DNA of 64,000 bases from Psychrobacillus glaciei (GCF_008973485.1 NZ_CP031223.1:2976001-3040000), one strand, 5' to 3'; positions 27,687 to 37,254 are shown, counted from the stretch's first letter. Numbers and translations are program-made. Notes: generated from the letters alone by a model not told the origin.

Positions 27687-28202
27687 TTAGCGCCTTGCAT
27701 CTAGAAGTAATTTTATCTCTTTTATTTGTTCTATGTGCCGCTGCTCATGCAAATATATCTGTTCAATCCATTGATCCAGAGGTAATTCACCTAAAGCAGG
27801 ATGCTTCATTGATTTTTCTGCCAATATGGATTTATCGTCTATCGTACTAAGAAAAGTCATCAATTTTTTTCTCGAATCATTTAACAAATCTATTATTTGC
27901 TGGACTTCAAACGGTTCTACATCCGGTTCTACGATTTTCGGAGCTTGAAGCTTTTTCGTTCTATCCAATAATATAGGCTGAATTTTTTTTCGTTCTATTA
28001 GAGTGATACCCGTCTCTTTTAATCCCCATGCAATAGCCTTTATTGATGCCTCTTCCACTAAAACTAAGTGGTGGCAAACTTGTGCTATGCTCCACATATT
28101 CTTATCTAATTTACTATTAAACTGAACATCGCTTAATAAAGTTAACTCCTTTACTAGGTTATTTCTTGTTTCATACAGATTGTCACTTGCAAATTGATCC
28201 AC
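27687..28202 (-). CDS. DinB-family protein
   Basis: Four-helix DinB/YfiT fold. The metal-binding histidines are visible as SIAQVCHHLVLVEE (about residue 45) and IYLHEQRHIEQI near the C-terminus. The family includes thiol-S-transferases using bacillithiol and many uncharacterised damage-inducible proteins. I place the start at GTG 28202, six codons inside the longest frame, because GGGAG lies eight bases upstream of it. About 171 residues. No neighbour suggests a substrate. Confidence 0.82.
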   Translation of the reverse strand: MDQFASDNLYETRNNLVKELTLLSDVQFNSKLDKNMWSIAQVCHHLVLVEEASIKAIAWGLKETGITLIERKKIQPILLDRTKKLQAPKIVEPDVEPFEVQQIIDLLNDSRKKLMTFLSTIDDKSILAEKSMKHPALGELPLDQWIEQIYLHEQRHIEQIKEIKLLLDARR

Positions 28203-28593
28203 AAAGATTTCTCCCTTCACCAGAAAGTGTGTACTTTGATTCCTATTAAGTATATATTCCCTTAAATGAAAAGTATTCTCCTTATACTAAATACATAAAC
28301 CAATATTTTGCAAGAACCGAGATATCTGTTCTTTATTCTTAATTTTTTTTTGAATAGGTACTTCTGCGATAGAAATCTAGACCTAAATGTTTTAATAAAA
28401 CTCCTGTCGTTGTAAAGTTACCAAGAGTTTTCCTAGCTTACTTAAGTAAAAGTTCTTAAATTCACTCATGTGTAATTTTATAGGTATTTTGTAACCATTA
28501 TTTTTCTAATAAAAATATATTGCACAACAAATGAATATAATTTACAATAAGTTGTATAAAAATTCACTAATACAATTAAAAGGAGCTTATGGA

Positions 28594-30018
28594 ATGAAGA
28601 AAAACATCGAAGTTACACACCAGGATCATTCTCAAGGTAAAGACAAGAAAGCTCTGAATATTAATGCATTTGTATTACTTTTCTTTGTGATTGTCATTTC
28701 GGCTATTTTGACATACATTATGCCAGCTGGGGAATATGATCGAGTAGAAAAAGACGGACGGACGATTGTCAATCCTGATTCTTTTCATTTTACAGATTCG
28801 TCTCCAGTCGGTTTTTTTGATATTTTTACTAGTATTCATACTGGTTTGGTCAATGGTGCTGGCATTATCTTTTTCATTTTAATTATTGGCGGGGCTTTTG
28901 GAATTTTAAAAACAACAGGCGCTCTCGATGCATTGATACTAAATCTAACATCAAAACTTGCTAACCGAGAATTACTGCTTATACCAGTACTTATGTTGTT
29001 TTTTGGAGCGGGCGGCACATTAATGGGGATGGCTGAAGAGACTATTGTATACATTGCGATTATCACCCCACTCGCCATTGCTTTAGGGCTAGATGCAATG
29101 GTTGGTTTTGCCATTGTTTCAATCGGAGCAAATATCGGATTTATGAGTGCTATCTTGAATCCATTTAATGTCGGAGTCGCACAAAGTATTGCCGAATTGC
29201 CTACATTCTCAGGGATTGGCCTCCGAATTGTATTATTCGCTACGTTATACCTTGCAGGAGTAATCTACGTTTACCGTTACGCAAAAAAAATTAAAACCAA
29301 TCCTGAAATGAAGTTTATCGGGACCGTTCAAGCAGAAAATCAAGTGAACGTCGATTCTACTGTTAAACTAACGACTCGCCATAAATGGATTTTATCCATC
29401 TTTTTACTAAACTTTATCGTATTGATTTTTGGAGTTATCAAATTAGGGTGGTATATAACTGAGATCGCCTCTTTGTTCCTACTTTTTGGCATTATTATCG
29501 GAGTTGTTGGTAAACTAAGTCCGAACAAAATGGCAGATAGTTTCATAGACGGCGCAAAAGACCTTATTGGTGGTGCATTAATCATTGGATTTGCACAAGC
29601 AATTCTCGTTGTAATCCAAGATGGGAAACTTATTGACTCTGTTTTATTTTACGCATCCACTTTTTTAAGTCAGCTATCACCTATTCTGAACGCAATTGGC
29701 ATGTTCTTTTTACAGCTCTTTCTCAATTTCTTTGTACCTTCTGGAAGTGGACAAGCTGCACTTACAATGCCAATCATGGCACCTTTATCTGACCTTGTAG
29801 GCGTGACAAGACAAACTGCGGTACTTGCTTTCCAGCTTGGGGATGGTATTTCTAATTCTATTTTCCCAACTTCAGGCGTATTACTTGCTGGACTTGCTGT
29901 TGCAGGAATCCCCTATACTAGATGGGTCAAATGGGTTCTCCCTTTACTATTGATTCAAATAGTCATCACCATTCTTTTCTTAATTGTTGCTCAACTAATT
30001 CATTACGGACCATTTTAA
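28594..30018 (+). CDS. YfcC-family (DcuC-like) membrane transporter
   Basis: 474 residues from the ATG at 28594 (AAAGGAGCTTATGGA). It begins with a charged tail and then about 12 hydrophobic segments: YIMPAGEYDRV, FFILIIGGAFGILKTTGALD, the FGAGGTLMGMAEETIVY re-entrant-type stretch near residue 145, and NFFVPSGSGQAALTMPIMAPL near residue 385. These are features of the YfcC/C4-dicarboxylate or amino-acid carrier group. An M20 hydrolase lies next on the same strand, a pairing often seen where a transporter imports an N-acyl or dipeptide substrate. Substrate not known. Confidence 0.85.
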   Translation: MKKNIEVTHQDHSQGKDKKALNINAFVLLFFVIVISAILTYIMPAGEYDRVEKDGRTIVNPDSFHFTDSSPVGFFDIFTSIHTGLVNGAGIIFFILIIGGAFGILKTTGALDALILNLTSKLANRELLLIPVLMLFFGAGGTLMGMAEETIVYIAIITPLAIALGLDAMVGFAIVSIGANIGFMSAILNPFNVGVAQSIAELPTFSGIGLRIVLFATLYLAGVIYVYRYAKKIKTNPEMKFIGTVQAENQVNVDSTVKLTTRHKWILSIFLLNFIVLIFGVIKLGWYITEIASLFLLFGIIIGVVGKLSPNKMADSFIDGAKDLIGGALIIGFAQAILVVIQDGKLIDSVLFYASTFLSQLSPILNAIGMFFLQLFLNFFVPSGSGQAALTMPIMAPLSDLVGVTRQTAVLAFQLGDGISNSIFPTSGVLLAGLAVAGIPYTRWVKWVLPLLLIQIVITILFLIVAQLIHYGPF

Positions 30019-30055
30019 CTTCATCAGCACTTATATAAGTGCTGATGAAGTTAAA
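30014..30055. repeat. 42-bp perfect palindrome overlapping the yfcC-like stop codon
   Basis: The half-site TTTAACTTCATCAGCACTTA followed by T is mirrored without a mismatch. The stop codon TAA lies inside the left arm. No T-run follows, so it may be an mRNA-stabilising 3' hairpin rather than a classic terminator. Confidence 0.75.
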
Positions 30056-30202
30056 GCCTCCGGCGGATGCCACAGATTTTGAAAGGAGTTAATTGAGGCA
30101 GTCTAAGTTCACGACGTCCTGTCGCAACGACTGCATAACCTACATCCTATAGGCCTCAAGCTCAATTCAAATTTTAGGCGCAATCACGCCGAGACGTGAA
30201 TG
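30056..30202 (+). repeat. Interspersed repeat, copy E (second type)
   Basis: About 145 bp beginning CCTCCGGCGGATGCCACAG and ending GCCGAGACGTGAATGA. It carries CGTCCTGTCGCAACGACTGC and ACATCCTATAGGCC, the same core as in copy B. It separates the transporter from the peptidase gene and is more GC-rich than its flanks. Confidence 0.7.
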
Positions 30203-30212
30203 ATCTATTATT

Positions 30213-30250
30213 CAGCAAGAGGTCAATCTCTTGCTGATTTTAATTTTTCT
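30213..30250 (+). terminator. Hairpin terminator between transporter and peptidase
   Basis: CAGCAAGAG-GTCAAT-CTCTTGCTG followed by ATTTTAATTTTT. It suggests that the peptidase gene has its own promoter or is reached only by read-through. Confidence 0.75.
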
Positions 30251-30285
30251 CGGCATAATTGAAAAAGACTAATGGAGGTTATATT

Positions 30286-31443
30286 ATGTACAAAACAAAA
30301 CTAGTAGATTCAGATTTAATCGCTTGGACAATTGAGCAACGCAGACATTTTCATATGTACCCTGAACTTTCAGGTCAAGAATATGAAACAGCTGCATATG
30401 TAAAAGGGAAATTAGATGAATTTGGAATCCCGATCAATCCTAAATTTTCTGCCCCAAATATTGTGGCGTATTTTAAAGGCACTGAAGGGAAAAAGACGAT
30501 TGCACTTCGAGCGGATATGGACGCTCTTCCACTATATGAAGAAGGAGATAAACCTTATATTTCAACGGTTCCTGGTGTTATGCATGGTTGTGGTCATGAT
30601 GGACACACGGCAACTTTACTCGCAGTTGCGAAATGGATGAGTATGAACCCGCATTTAGTAAAAAATAATATTGTGTTGATCTTCCAAAGCTCTGAAGAAG
30701 CTTCACCGAGCGGGGCGAAACAGCTTGTCGAAGAAGGCGTATTAGACGGTGTCGATGTCATTTACGGCATTCATTATATGTCGAATATGCCACTTGGGAA
30801 AATTGGTTTTGCGACAGGCCCTGCAATGGCATCCAGCGATGACTTTGACATTGTCATTGAAGGAAAAGGGGGACACGGGGGTAGTCCACACGAAACAGTA
30901 GACCCTATCTACATCGCAACTCATCTTATACAAGCATTCCAATCCATTATTAGTAGAAATTTAAATCCTTTACATGCCGGTGTCATTTCATTTGGAGGAA
31001 TGCAGGCTGGAAATTCATACAACGTCATTCCAGATAAAGTACAATTAAAGGGTACAATTCGTGCTTTAACGTATGAGGGCGCGGAATTAATGCATACAAA
31101 AACAGCGCAACTAACAAAATCTATTTGTGAAAGCTTTGGCGCAACAGGCCATTATCATTTCATCGAAGGCACGCCTCCAGTATACAATCATCCTGAAGCG
31201 TGTGAAGTTGCAACTGAAATCATCCAAAAGACATTTGGTGATGACGTGTTTTTACCATTTGATCCTGTACTTGGAGCGGAAGATTATGCGTACTACTTAA
31301 AAGAAAAAGTAGGTGCCTTTATTAACGTAGGGATGCAAAGTGAAAAAAGCCAGTATCCTCACCATCATCCGAAATTTGATATTGATGAGGCAGCCATACC
31401 AGCTGGAATTGAACTAATGATTCATTTAGCTTTATATGCTTAA
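30286..31443 (+). CDS. M20-family metallopeptidase/amidohydrolase
   Basis: 385 residues from the ATG at 30286 (ATGGAGGTTATATT). Motifs of the M20D aminoacylase/IAA-amino-acid hydrolase group are in order: HMYPELSGQEYET, ALRADMDALPL, GVMHGCGHDGHTATLL, IFQSSEEASPSGAKQL, the dimerisation-domain GKGGHGGSPH, and EDYAYYLKEK. Two metals held by the His, Asp and Glu residues cleave N-acyl or peptide bonds in the cytosol. With the YfcC-like carrier upstream it may import and split an amidated amino acid. Terminator follows directly. Confidence 0.9.
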   Translation: MYKTKLVDSDLIAWTIEQRRHFHMYPELSGQEYETAAYVKGKLDEFGIPINPKFSAPNIVAYFKGTEGKKTIALRADMDALPLYEEGDKPYISTVPGVMHGCGHDGHTATLLAVAKWMSMNPHLVKNNIVLIFQSSEEASPSGAKQLVEEGVLDGVDVIYGIHYMSNMPLGKIGFATGPAMASSDDFDIVIEGKGGHGGSPHETVDPIYIATHLIQAFQSIISRNLNPLHAGVISFGGMQAGNSYNVIPDKVQLKGTIRALTYEGAELMHTKTAQLTKSICESFGATGHYHFIEGTPPVYNHPEACEVATEIIQKTFGDDVFLPFDPVLGAEDYAYYLKEKVGAFINVGMQSEKSQYPHHHPKFDIDEAAIPAGIELMIHLALYA

Positions 31444-31448
31444 GTAAA

Positions 31449-31493
31449 CAAAAGGCGATTTATCCACTTTACGTTGGATGAATCGCCTTTTCG
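31449..31493 (+). terminator. Terminator behind the M20 gene
   Basis: AAAAGGCGATTTATCC...GGATGAATCGCCTTTT, strong stem with one mismatch and A/T flanks. The following gap to 31758 shows nothing else. Confidence 0.88.
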
Positions 31494-31758
31494 GTTATTG
31501 CTAAAGAGTAGATGTGTAGTAAATTTTCAGTTGTACCAACATTTGGATTAGAACGGTAAATATAAATGTATGAAATCATTAATGCCCATTCTCTACAAGT
31601 TTCTAGTCAATTAAAAGAAAAAGAATAACACGTTTACTCATCTTTCTTAAACCCAATAATTATTTTAATTATGCGACGTTTATGAGAGGAAGTTTTGATA
31701 CTAGAAATCAACAATAGTACCTAAAAAAAGTATCTAACCCATTGATTTTTTTACCTCT

Positions 31759-33408
31759 TTAGGATCTTATAAGTATATTTTTACTACTTCTCGTTCTCAG
31801 AAAAAATTCTAGGTGTTCTTTTAGAAATCCAACATAACGATCGACCTCTTCTATTGTTGTGTATGGTGAGATCGCAAAAAATTTATGCGCATATACTGAT
31901 ATCCGCTTGTTTGAGTTTGTTACTTTCACGAGACGCTGCTTTTTGGTATTTCCAAAGAAGACGGTATCTCGTTCGACACCAATTATCTCTGCAAACTCGT
32001 CATTAAATTGATTAATTTCCGTCATTTCTTCTATGGTTAAAAGTCCGTTCAGTTCCTCATTCCATTTTGTCTTTTCAGGATAAAAACGGAATGTTGTAAT
32101 TGGCGAAACCTCATTGGTGATCACCACATTCGAAACTTCTTTTATTAACTTCTCTCTAAATGCAATATTGACATGAATATAGTTGGCTAAAAGCTCTTGA
32201 TAGCCTTCAATTCCAAATGCTAATAAAGAAGCATAAATAGACAAAGCACTTCCCATTCGCGAGCATTCGAGTGTGTAGCCTGTATGATAGCTACCGTAAC
32301 CGCGATTCCCAACATACGGCGTTTCCGCTGCATCTATATCAACATACTTAAGCAACTCTTTGTTTTTGATTAAAAATAAACTCGTGATATATGGCGTTTG
32401 TCCAAGCTTATGGAAATCAAAGACCATACTATCTGCAAGCTTGATATGTTTAAACTTCTGTTGGTAGGATTTCAATACCTCATTAACGTTGTCTTCAAAT
32501 TGCAGAGGATTGCTTTCAAAGTCGTAATTATTAAAGAATGTATACATGCCACCCATAGCAGAGTCAGCATGGATATAGATTGGATATATATAATGTGTGC
32601 CTTCCAAGTCTTCCGCTATCCGCTTAATGCCCTCTATGTCATCAACCCCAAATGTATCAGTAGTTCCCATTGTGGCAAGGACATAAAGAGGAACGCCGCC
32701 TTTTGCAATAACATGCTCCATTTTTTCTTTTAGATCTTCTAGATTCATCGAATGATCGGCATTAACTTTCACTCGAATCATGTTTTCTACGCCAATCCCA
32801 GTTGCTTCTACAGATTTATATAGACTGTAGTGTGATAGTTCCGAACAAAAGCAATAGAGATTTTGCGGTACACCATTTCGATTAGAGGACGGCGCGTAAC
32901 GTGCGATAGCAAGACGTAAAGAGTTGAAGACAGCCCCTTGTCCTCCCCAAGTTGTATATCCTGCACTGATGTTTTCATCGTATCCGATAAGTTTGGATAG
33001 CATACTAGTTACTTCAATTTCTGCTGTAGCCGCTGCTGGACCTTCCACATCCCAAAGATTGTTCCCATTGACTAGCACCATTACTAAATTCCCAATTACA
33101 CTGGCAATATTCGGAAGTGGCGCTGCATTGGCTACATAATTTCGATTGACGTACCGGTGTCCTTCTACCAATTTTAGAAGCTTCTGAATTACTTCCTCCA
33201 TCGACACACCAGTTTTCGGAACATCAGCCTTTTGAATGACACGATTATAGTAATCCTCTGTGTACTCAGGCATTTCTCCTAGTGTTAGTTTGTTAGGATC
33301 CTTTAGTTCATCTATTTTCGTTAGTATCGTCCTAAAGTAGGACAATATTTCCTCTCTTTGAAAGTCATTCCCGTCCATACTAGGAAACAATTTTTGTACT
33401 TCCTTCAT
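31759..33408 (-). CDS. Group II pyridoxal-5'-phosphate-dependent decarboxylase
   Basis: 549 residues with the glutamate/tyrosine/aromatic amino-acid decarboxylase fold. The region RNYVANAAPLPNIASVIG is near residue 95, GYTTWGGQGAVFNSLRLAI near residue 150 binds the cofactor phosphate, and LATMGTTDTFGVDD is near 255. The IHADSAMGG aspartate is followed by the Schiff-base lysine in VFDFHKLGQTPY near residue 330. Such enzymes make amines (tyramine, GABA and the like) from amino acids. The length and the internal HTGYTLECSRMGSAL stretch fit the tyrosine decarboxylase-like branch, but the substrate is not decided. Single gene. Confidence 0.85.
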   Translation of the reverse strand: MKEVQKLFPSMDGNDFQREEILSYFRTILTKIDELKDPNKLTLGEMPEYTEDYYNRVIQKADVPKTGVSMEEVIQKLLKLVEGHRYVNRNYVANAAPLPNIASVIGNLVMVLVNGNNLWDVEGPAAATAEIEVTSMLSKLIGYDENISAGYTTWGGQGAVFNSLRLAIARYAPSSNRNGVPQNLYCFCSELSHYSLYKSVEATGIGVENMIRVKVNADHSMNLEDLKEKMEHVIAKGGVPLYVLATMGTTDTFGVDDIEGIKRIAEDLEGTHYIYPIYIHADSAMGGMYTFFNNYDFESNPLQFEDNVNEVLKSYQQKFKHIKLADSMVFDFHKLGQTPYITSLFLIKNKELLKYVDIDAAETPYVGNRGYGSYHTGYTLECSRMGSALSIYASLLAFGIEGYQELLANYIHVNIAFREKLIKEVSNVVITNEVSPITTFRFYPEKTKWNEELNGLLTIEEMTEINQFNDEFAEIIGVERDTVFFGNTKKQRLVKVTNSNKRISVYAHKFFAISPYTTIEEVDRYVGFLKEHLEFFLRTRSSKNILIRS

Positions 33409-33534
33409 TGTTTTACCCCCTTGATGTTTTTTCTAGAAGTAGTTTCATTTTCAAGATATTGGAATTCAATCACCAAACAAATCTTTCATTGAATTTTTCC
33501 GTAAATTAAACTCTTTCAGTTTTTTTCCGCATAA

Positions 33535-33580
33535 AAAGATGCTTCCCACAAGTTGGATCAACCTAGAAGAAGCACTCTTA
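33535..33580 (-). terminator. Probable terminator of the c-di-GMP-controlled operon
   Basis: On the minus strand GAGTGCTTC...GAAGCATC and a T-run, with a second inner inverted repeat (GTTGATCCAAC). Located 100 bp behind the chemotaxis receptor gene. Confidence 0.5.
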
Positions 33581-33680
33581 TATTTATTAGTCAGCATGGT
33601 GAATATCTTTATACTGCTACACTGACCTTATTTCAAACATTTTGACCCACTTTAGCTTCCGCAGTTTCAAAACCGTGATT

Positions 33681-34811
33681 TCATGTAAGTGGTAATTTAT
33701 TTACATCATTTTTTAACTCTACAAGACTCTTTGCTTCCTGAACAAGTTTTTGCATTGTATGAAGTTCATCATCACTAATTTCTATTAATTCCTCAAACAT
33801 TTCTACAGATTCTCGAGAGATAGAAGCTATCTCAACAATTGTTGTCATTATCTGCTGAGAAGTAGCAGATAGTTCTTCTGTACTTGCAGAAGAATGTTCA
33901 TTATTTTCAGCAATGATCTTTGTAGTAGATAGAATCTTTTCGAACATGGTTCCAACCTCTACAATAGTCGTATTTGTATCTTTAAATTCTTCTGTTCCTT
34001 GTTGCATTGAGTTGACAACTATATCAGTTTCTTCTTGTATGTTCTTTACAATATTTGATACTTCAATAGAAGACTGGCGCGATTGTTCGGCCAATTTTCG
34101 AACCTCATCAGCAACAACCGCAAATCCTTTACCATGTTCGCCAGCACGGGCAGCCTCGATTGCCGCATTCAGTGCCAATAAATTAATTTGTTCTGCAATC
34201 CCTGAAATCACCTTCACAATAGTGCCGATTTCGTGAGATTTTTCTCCGAGTTTATTTATTGCACCAAATGTTGTATTTACCGTTTGATTAAACTGCTCCA
34301 TTTTTTCTAAAGAATCCTTTAGCTTCTCGTTTCCTTCTTGCGTCAATTCTAAGGTAGTATTCGATTGTTCTGAAATTTGATTTGATCTCACTGATAGATC
34401 TTCGATAGCCTGCGACATTTCCTCCATAGATTCGGCACTTTCTTCTGTAGCTACTAATTGTTTCTGTAATCCTCTACCTACCTCATCAATTGCCGCTCTA
34501 ACTATATCCGCTTTCTCAGAAGCATATTCACCGATTTCAGCAAGATTTTCTCCTTTTTCATGTACATTTTTTGAATATGAAACAAACTTTTCCCTTACAC
34601 GGCTGAAAAACTCAATTAGTTGATTAAATGCAGCATGATCAGAACTTCTTTCATCAACTATACTTGTGATATTACCCGCTGATATTTCTTTCATTCCATT
34701 TATTATTTCTTTATGAATATGAGAACGATGTTTTAGTGAAAAATATCGGTACGCAAAATACACCGATACCCCAAATAAGATAACAATTATTCCTAGCATA
34801 ATAGCCTCCAT
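33681..34811 (-). CDS. Methyl-accepting chemotaxis protein without an extracellular sensor domain
   Basis: 376 residues. One membrane segment ([20 protein letters not shown]) at the N-terminus is followed directly by cytoplasmic sequence, so no outside ligand domain exists. The signalling tip is classical: [19 protein letters not shown] then [19 protein letters not shown], flanked by long heptad-patterned coiled coils. It would feed CheA/CheW from an internal or membrane-borne cue. It is the third gene of an operon headed by a c-di-GMP-I riboswitch, a known type of target for that switch. Confidence 0.92.
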   Translation of the reverse strand: MEAIMLGIIVILFGVSVYFAYRYFSLKHRSHIHKEIINGMKEISAGNITSIVDERSSDHAAFNQLIEFFSRVREKFVSYSKNVHEKGENLAEIGEYASEKADIVRAAIDEVGRGLQKQLVATEESAESMEEMSQAIEDLSVRSNQISEQSNTTLELTQEGNEKLKDSLEKMEQFNQTVNTTFGAINKLGEKSHEIGTIVKVISGIAEQINLLALNAAIEAARAGEHGKGFAVVADEVRKLAEQSRQSSIEVSNIVKNIQEETDIVVNSMQQGTEEFKDTNTTIVEVGTMFEKILSTTKIIAENNEHSSASTEELSATSQQIMTTIVEIASISRESVEMFEELIEISDDELHTMQKLVQEAKSLVELKNDVNKLPLT

Positions 34812-34868
34812 GATAAAAATATCCCCTAACTCCTATTAATTATTGAATTAGCCTTACTAACAAATATT

Positions 34869-35579
34869 TTAAAGCTCTTTTATAAGGATATAAGTTCCAT
34901 CCGCTAAATTCTCAGGAATACCATTTAACTTACTATTATCCTGATATTTATGAACAATATAATTTCCTTCTAAATCTTTGTATTTTTTCATATTATGATA
35001 TTTTTCCATTACACGTATCGACTTCGGGTTTGTTGCTTCACCTAAAACAGCTTTCACCCCTTGTGATGATGCCTTTGTTATCAATGTATTACCTAATTGC
35101 TGAATAATTTCGTGACGGTCATGTTCAGCTATTATTCCTAACATGAATAGGTGTAATAACTCTCCATCTTTGATTTCTTTTCCGTTTCGTTTTTTATAAT
35201 CTTCCATGAAACGTTTATCCACATCCTCCAGAACACGAAGAATTACATTCATATCATAAAAAGAACCTTCAAATATATCTTCTCCGATAATCTCTGGTGC
35301 ATTTGTATCTCCAGCAAGCACACCAACAACATGATTATTAATATCCTGAGCCACTGCGCAATATCCTTGCTCTATAGTAGAATCTAAATAATCCTTGGTA
35401 AACGCATAGAAATCTTCATAATTTATATTTAATTGACCTACCATCGGTTCCTGAACCCATTTCCCTGAAACATCCATTCCAATAAATGAACGAGCTAGAC
35501 ACTCCGCTGCTTTCTGAATTACATCTGTTTGTTCCTTCGTTAAAATTTCATACTTATACAACTCTTGCATTGTTTGCAC
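34869..35579 (-). CDS. GNAT-like acyltransferase
   Basis: 236 residues, GTG start behind GAGGAAG. The N-terminal half (QKAAECLARSFIGMD; GYCAVAQDINNHVVGVLAGD) and the later HLFMLGIIAEHDRHEIIQQLG with EATNPKSIRVMEKY follow the GNAT order of beta-4/alpha-3 acetyl-CoA site and substrate-binding end. It resembles the eukaryote-like arylalkylamine N-acetyltransferase branch. The canonical R/Q-x-x-G-x-G/A loop reads RHEIIQQLGN, a weak match. Between the STAS-like and receptor genes, so likely made only when the riboswitch permits. Substrate unknown. Confidence 0.65.
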   Translation of the reverse strand: MQTMQELYKYEILTKEQTDVIQKAAECLARSFIGMDVSGKWVQEPMVGQLNINYEDFYAFTKDYLDSTIEQGYCAVAQDINNHVVGVLAGDTNAPEIIGEDIFEGSFYDMNVILRVLEDVDKRFMEDYKKRNGKEIKDGELLHLFMLGIIAEHDRHEIIQQLGNTLITKASSQGVKAVLGEATNPKSIRVMEKYHNMKKYKDLEGNYIVHKYQDNSKLNGIPENLADGTYILIKEL

Positions 35580-35636
35580 TTATTGATCTTCCTCTCAAAT
35601 TATAAAATAGATATTCCCTTTCTATAGGGCAAAACG

Positions 35637-36005
35637 TCACATAGAATGATTTACTTTATCAATAAATGTACCTGTGAACTTAATTCTTTCAAGTGCATTC
35701 CTAACTTGCACTTGTGCAATTTTAGATGAAGGTTTTACTACTAGGATATCCTTAAATCCTAAGCTAGAATAAAATTGCATCGTTTGCTCCAACTGCGGTA
35801 CAACCTTTGATGGCACTGGTGTTTGGTGCGTACCATCGACAACAAACGTATATTGTTGTCTTGATACTTTATTAATCGTTTCCTGTAAATCTATCATGTA
35901 ACCTTCTACATCTTCCTCTTTCATTAATCCATGCACCTGTACATGAACTTCCTTCGCGACCTCATTAATTGCCATTTTATATTTCTTTTTATCTACCACT
36001 ATCAT
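35637..36005 (-). CDS. STAS/SpoIIAA-like domain protein
   Basis: 122 residues of alternating strands and helices: EVHVQVHGLMKEEDVEGYM, QQYTFVVDGTHQTPVPSKV and GFKDILVVKPSSKIAQVQV. This resembles the SpoIIAA-like/STAS fold used as a small regulatory or lipid-binding domain. No conserved phosphorylatable Ser of the anti-anti-sigma type is evident. First gene of the riboswitch operon; AAAAGGAGATTAAAAC site. Confidence 0.55.
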   Translation of the reverse strand: MIVVDKKKYKMAINEVAKEVHVQVHGLMKEEDVEGYMIDLQETINKVSRQQYTFVVDGTHQTPVPSKVVPQLEQTMQFYSSLGFKDILVVKPSSKIAQVQVRNALERIKFTGTFIDKVNHSM

Positions 36006-36079
36006 GTTTTAATCTCCTTTTCTCTATAGTCTGCTTTACTTTATTGTTGATATTTGCACGTTCTTTTCGTAGAAGTGTA

Positions 36080-36117
36080 ATAAATAAAAGCTATCCCAGA
36101 TATAGATAGGATAGCCA
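36080..36117 (-). terminator. Riboswitch expression-platform terminator
   Basis: Minus strand: GGCTATCCTATCTATATCTG then GGATAGCTTTTATTTATT, a stem GGCTATCC/GGGATAGC with T-rich tail. It lies about 20 bases behind the aptamer and before the first gene, so ligand binding can decide read-through. Confidence 0.82.
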
Positions 36118-36132
36118 AATAATCGTAATTAT

Positions 36133-36215
36133 CTTTGGCAACCCGACTGTCGTTATCCAAGTGGATTTTAGACTCGTAGCTTTGCGTCCTTACCTTTCGA
36201 TAAGTTTGCCCTTTT
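36133..36215 (-). ncRNA. Cyclic di-GMP-I (GEMM-I) riboswitch aptamer
   Basis: Read on the minus strand: GGGCAAAC-TTATCGAAAGGTAA-GGACGCAAAGCTACGAGTCTA, a variable hairpin (ATCCACTTGGAT), then GACAGTCGGGTTGCC. These are the conserved features of GEMM-I: the closing GGCAA/TTGCC helix, the P1b tetraloop GAAA, the GGACGCAAAGCYACGRGYCT tract and the tetraloop-receptor side. Ligand is c-di-GMP by family. A terminator follows, so the switch acts at transcription. The downstream operon has a STAS-like protein, a GNAT and a chemotaxis receptor. Confidence 0.93.
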
Positions 36216-36264
36216 CAATTTCAGACAAAATAGTACTAATCTCATGCTCATATATTACTATCAC

Positions 36265-36293
36265 ATTATATATTACTTGTCATTTTTTGTCGA
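36265..36293 (-). promoter_or_regulatory. Promoter of the riboswitch operon
   Basis: TCGACA and TATAAT separated by 17 bp on the minus strand, about 50 bp before the aptamer. It fits a sigma-A promoter with one mismatch in the -35 box. Confidence 0.65.
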
Positions 36294-36307
36294 ACTAAAT
36301 TGTCGCC

Positions 36308-36383
36308 ATTTTGGAAACAAACACGAAAAATAAAACATTCACGTTTTTTTGAATTAAAACGAATGTTTCTGGTGTAGGGAATT
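36308..36383. repeat. Palindromic interspersed repeat, degenerate copy F1
   Basis: GGAAACAAACACGAAAAAT, ACATTCACGTTTTTTTGAAT and CGAATGTTTCTGGTG correspond to the F-family consensus (see the copies at 42.7, 51.0 and 55.2 kb), with many changes. Confidence 0.55.
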
Positions 36384-36390
36384 TATTTAC

Positions 36391-36930
36391 TTATCTTCTT
36401 CTATGCTCAAAACATTGCACTATAAACTCTTTTAAATCTTTCATTTTTTCCTTTGTTTCCACTACTTCTTGAGGCACAAATACTTCATTATTTTTCAATT
36501 TAAACTTTCTTAGTGCAGTAAATTCAATTTCTAACTACCCTTGATTTTGCTGTTGGAGTTGTTCACCTAAATCTGCATTTTTCTCCTCTGGCGCTACATG
36601 AAGAATTAAACATTGATAATTTTTACTTCCATCTAATATTAAAGCTCATTAAATATTGATGCAATTCACTAAATACTACTAAATTATTCACCTTTCATCT
36701 CTCCCACAAAATATTTCTACTTGACCAGCCTTGCTTGTTCAATTCCCGCTTCGAATGAATAAACAGAATTTGATTTTATACTACCAAGTATGTAATGCTG
36801 GTCTGTCAATGAATAAGCGCATCAAATGAATGTCCACTCCAGCTTCTTCGCATGTTTTCCGGAATATCTTCTTCCTTCCATGACGATAAATAAAATAGAT
36901 GTAATTTTAACTGATAAAAAGTATACTGAA
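36391..36930 (-). pseudogene. Decayed coding region of unknown family
   Basis: The 3' part can be read in one frame as LILHVAPEEKNADLGEQL, then QQQNQG-stop(TAG)-LEIEFTALRKFKLKN and EVVETKEKMKDLKEFIVQ, ending at TAA 36391. The 5' part shows a second readable stretch (LGSIKSNSVYSFEAGIEQAR) cut by stops and frame changes. I see no intact gene in this interval and do not recognise the ancestor. Confidence 0.45.
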
Positions 36931-37015
36931 CTGTTTATGACATCTATTGTACAGTTATGCTAAGGTGTCACTTCAGAAGTCATTCCGCACCTATTTTAAG
37001 CGATATTTTGCACAT

Positions 37016-37075
37016 AAATAAAAATAAAAAATCCAATTCCTCAACATTAAAATTAAGAAATTGGACTTTAATCGT
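37016..37075 (-). terminator. Terminator behind the padR/DUF2812 unit
   Basis: Minus strand AGTCCAATTTC...GGAATTGGATTTTTTATTTTT. It is about 180 bp downstream of the DUF2812 gene, and that gap is otherwise empty. Confidence 0.7.
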
Positions 37076-37254
37076 TACTTCAGGAAAGTCCATTTAATGG
37101 GGTATTACCAGCACGCTACTCGAAATAAGAGAACCTCAAGATAAAATAAATAAGTATGTTAATTATTCAAACAAGTATCCAGTAATTCTTTTAAATCGAT
37201 GTTTCTTCCTACTGGTAAATTTCTTTTTATCCAATAGCAAATAGAATTCAAGTA

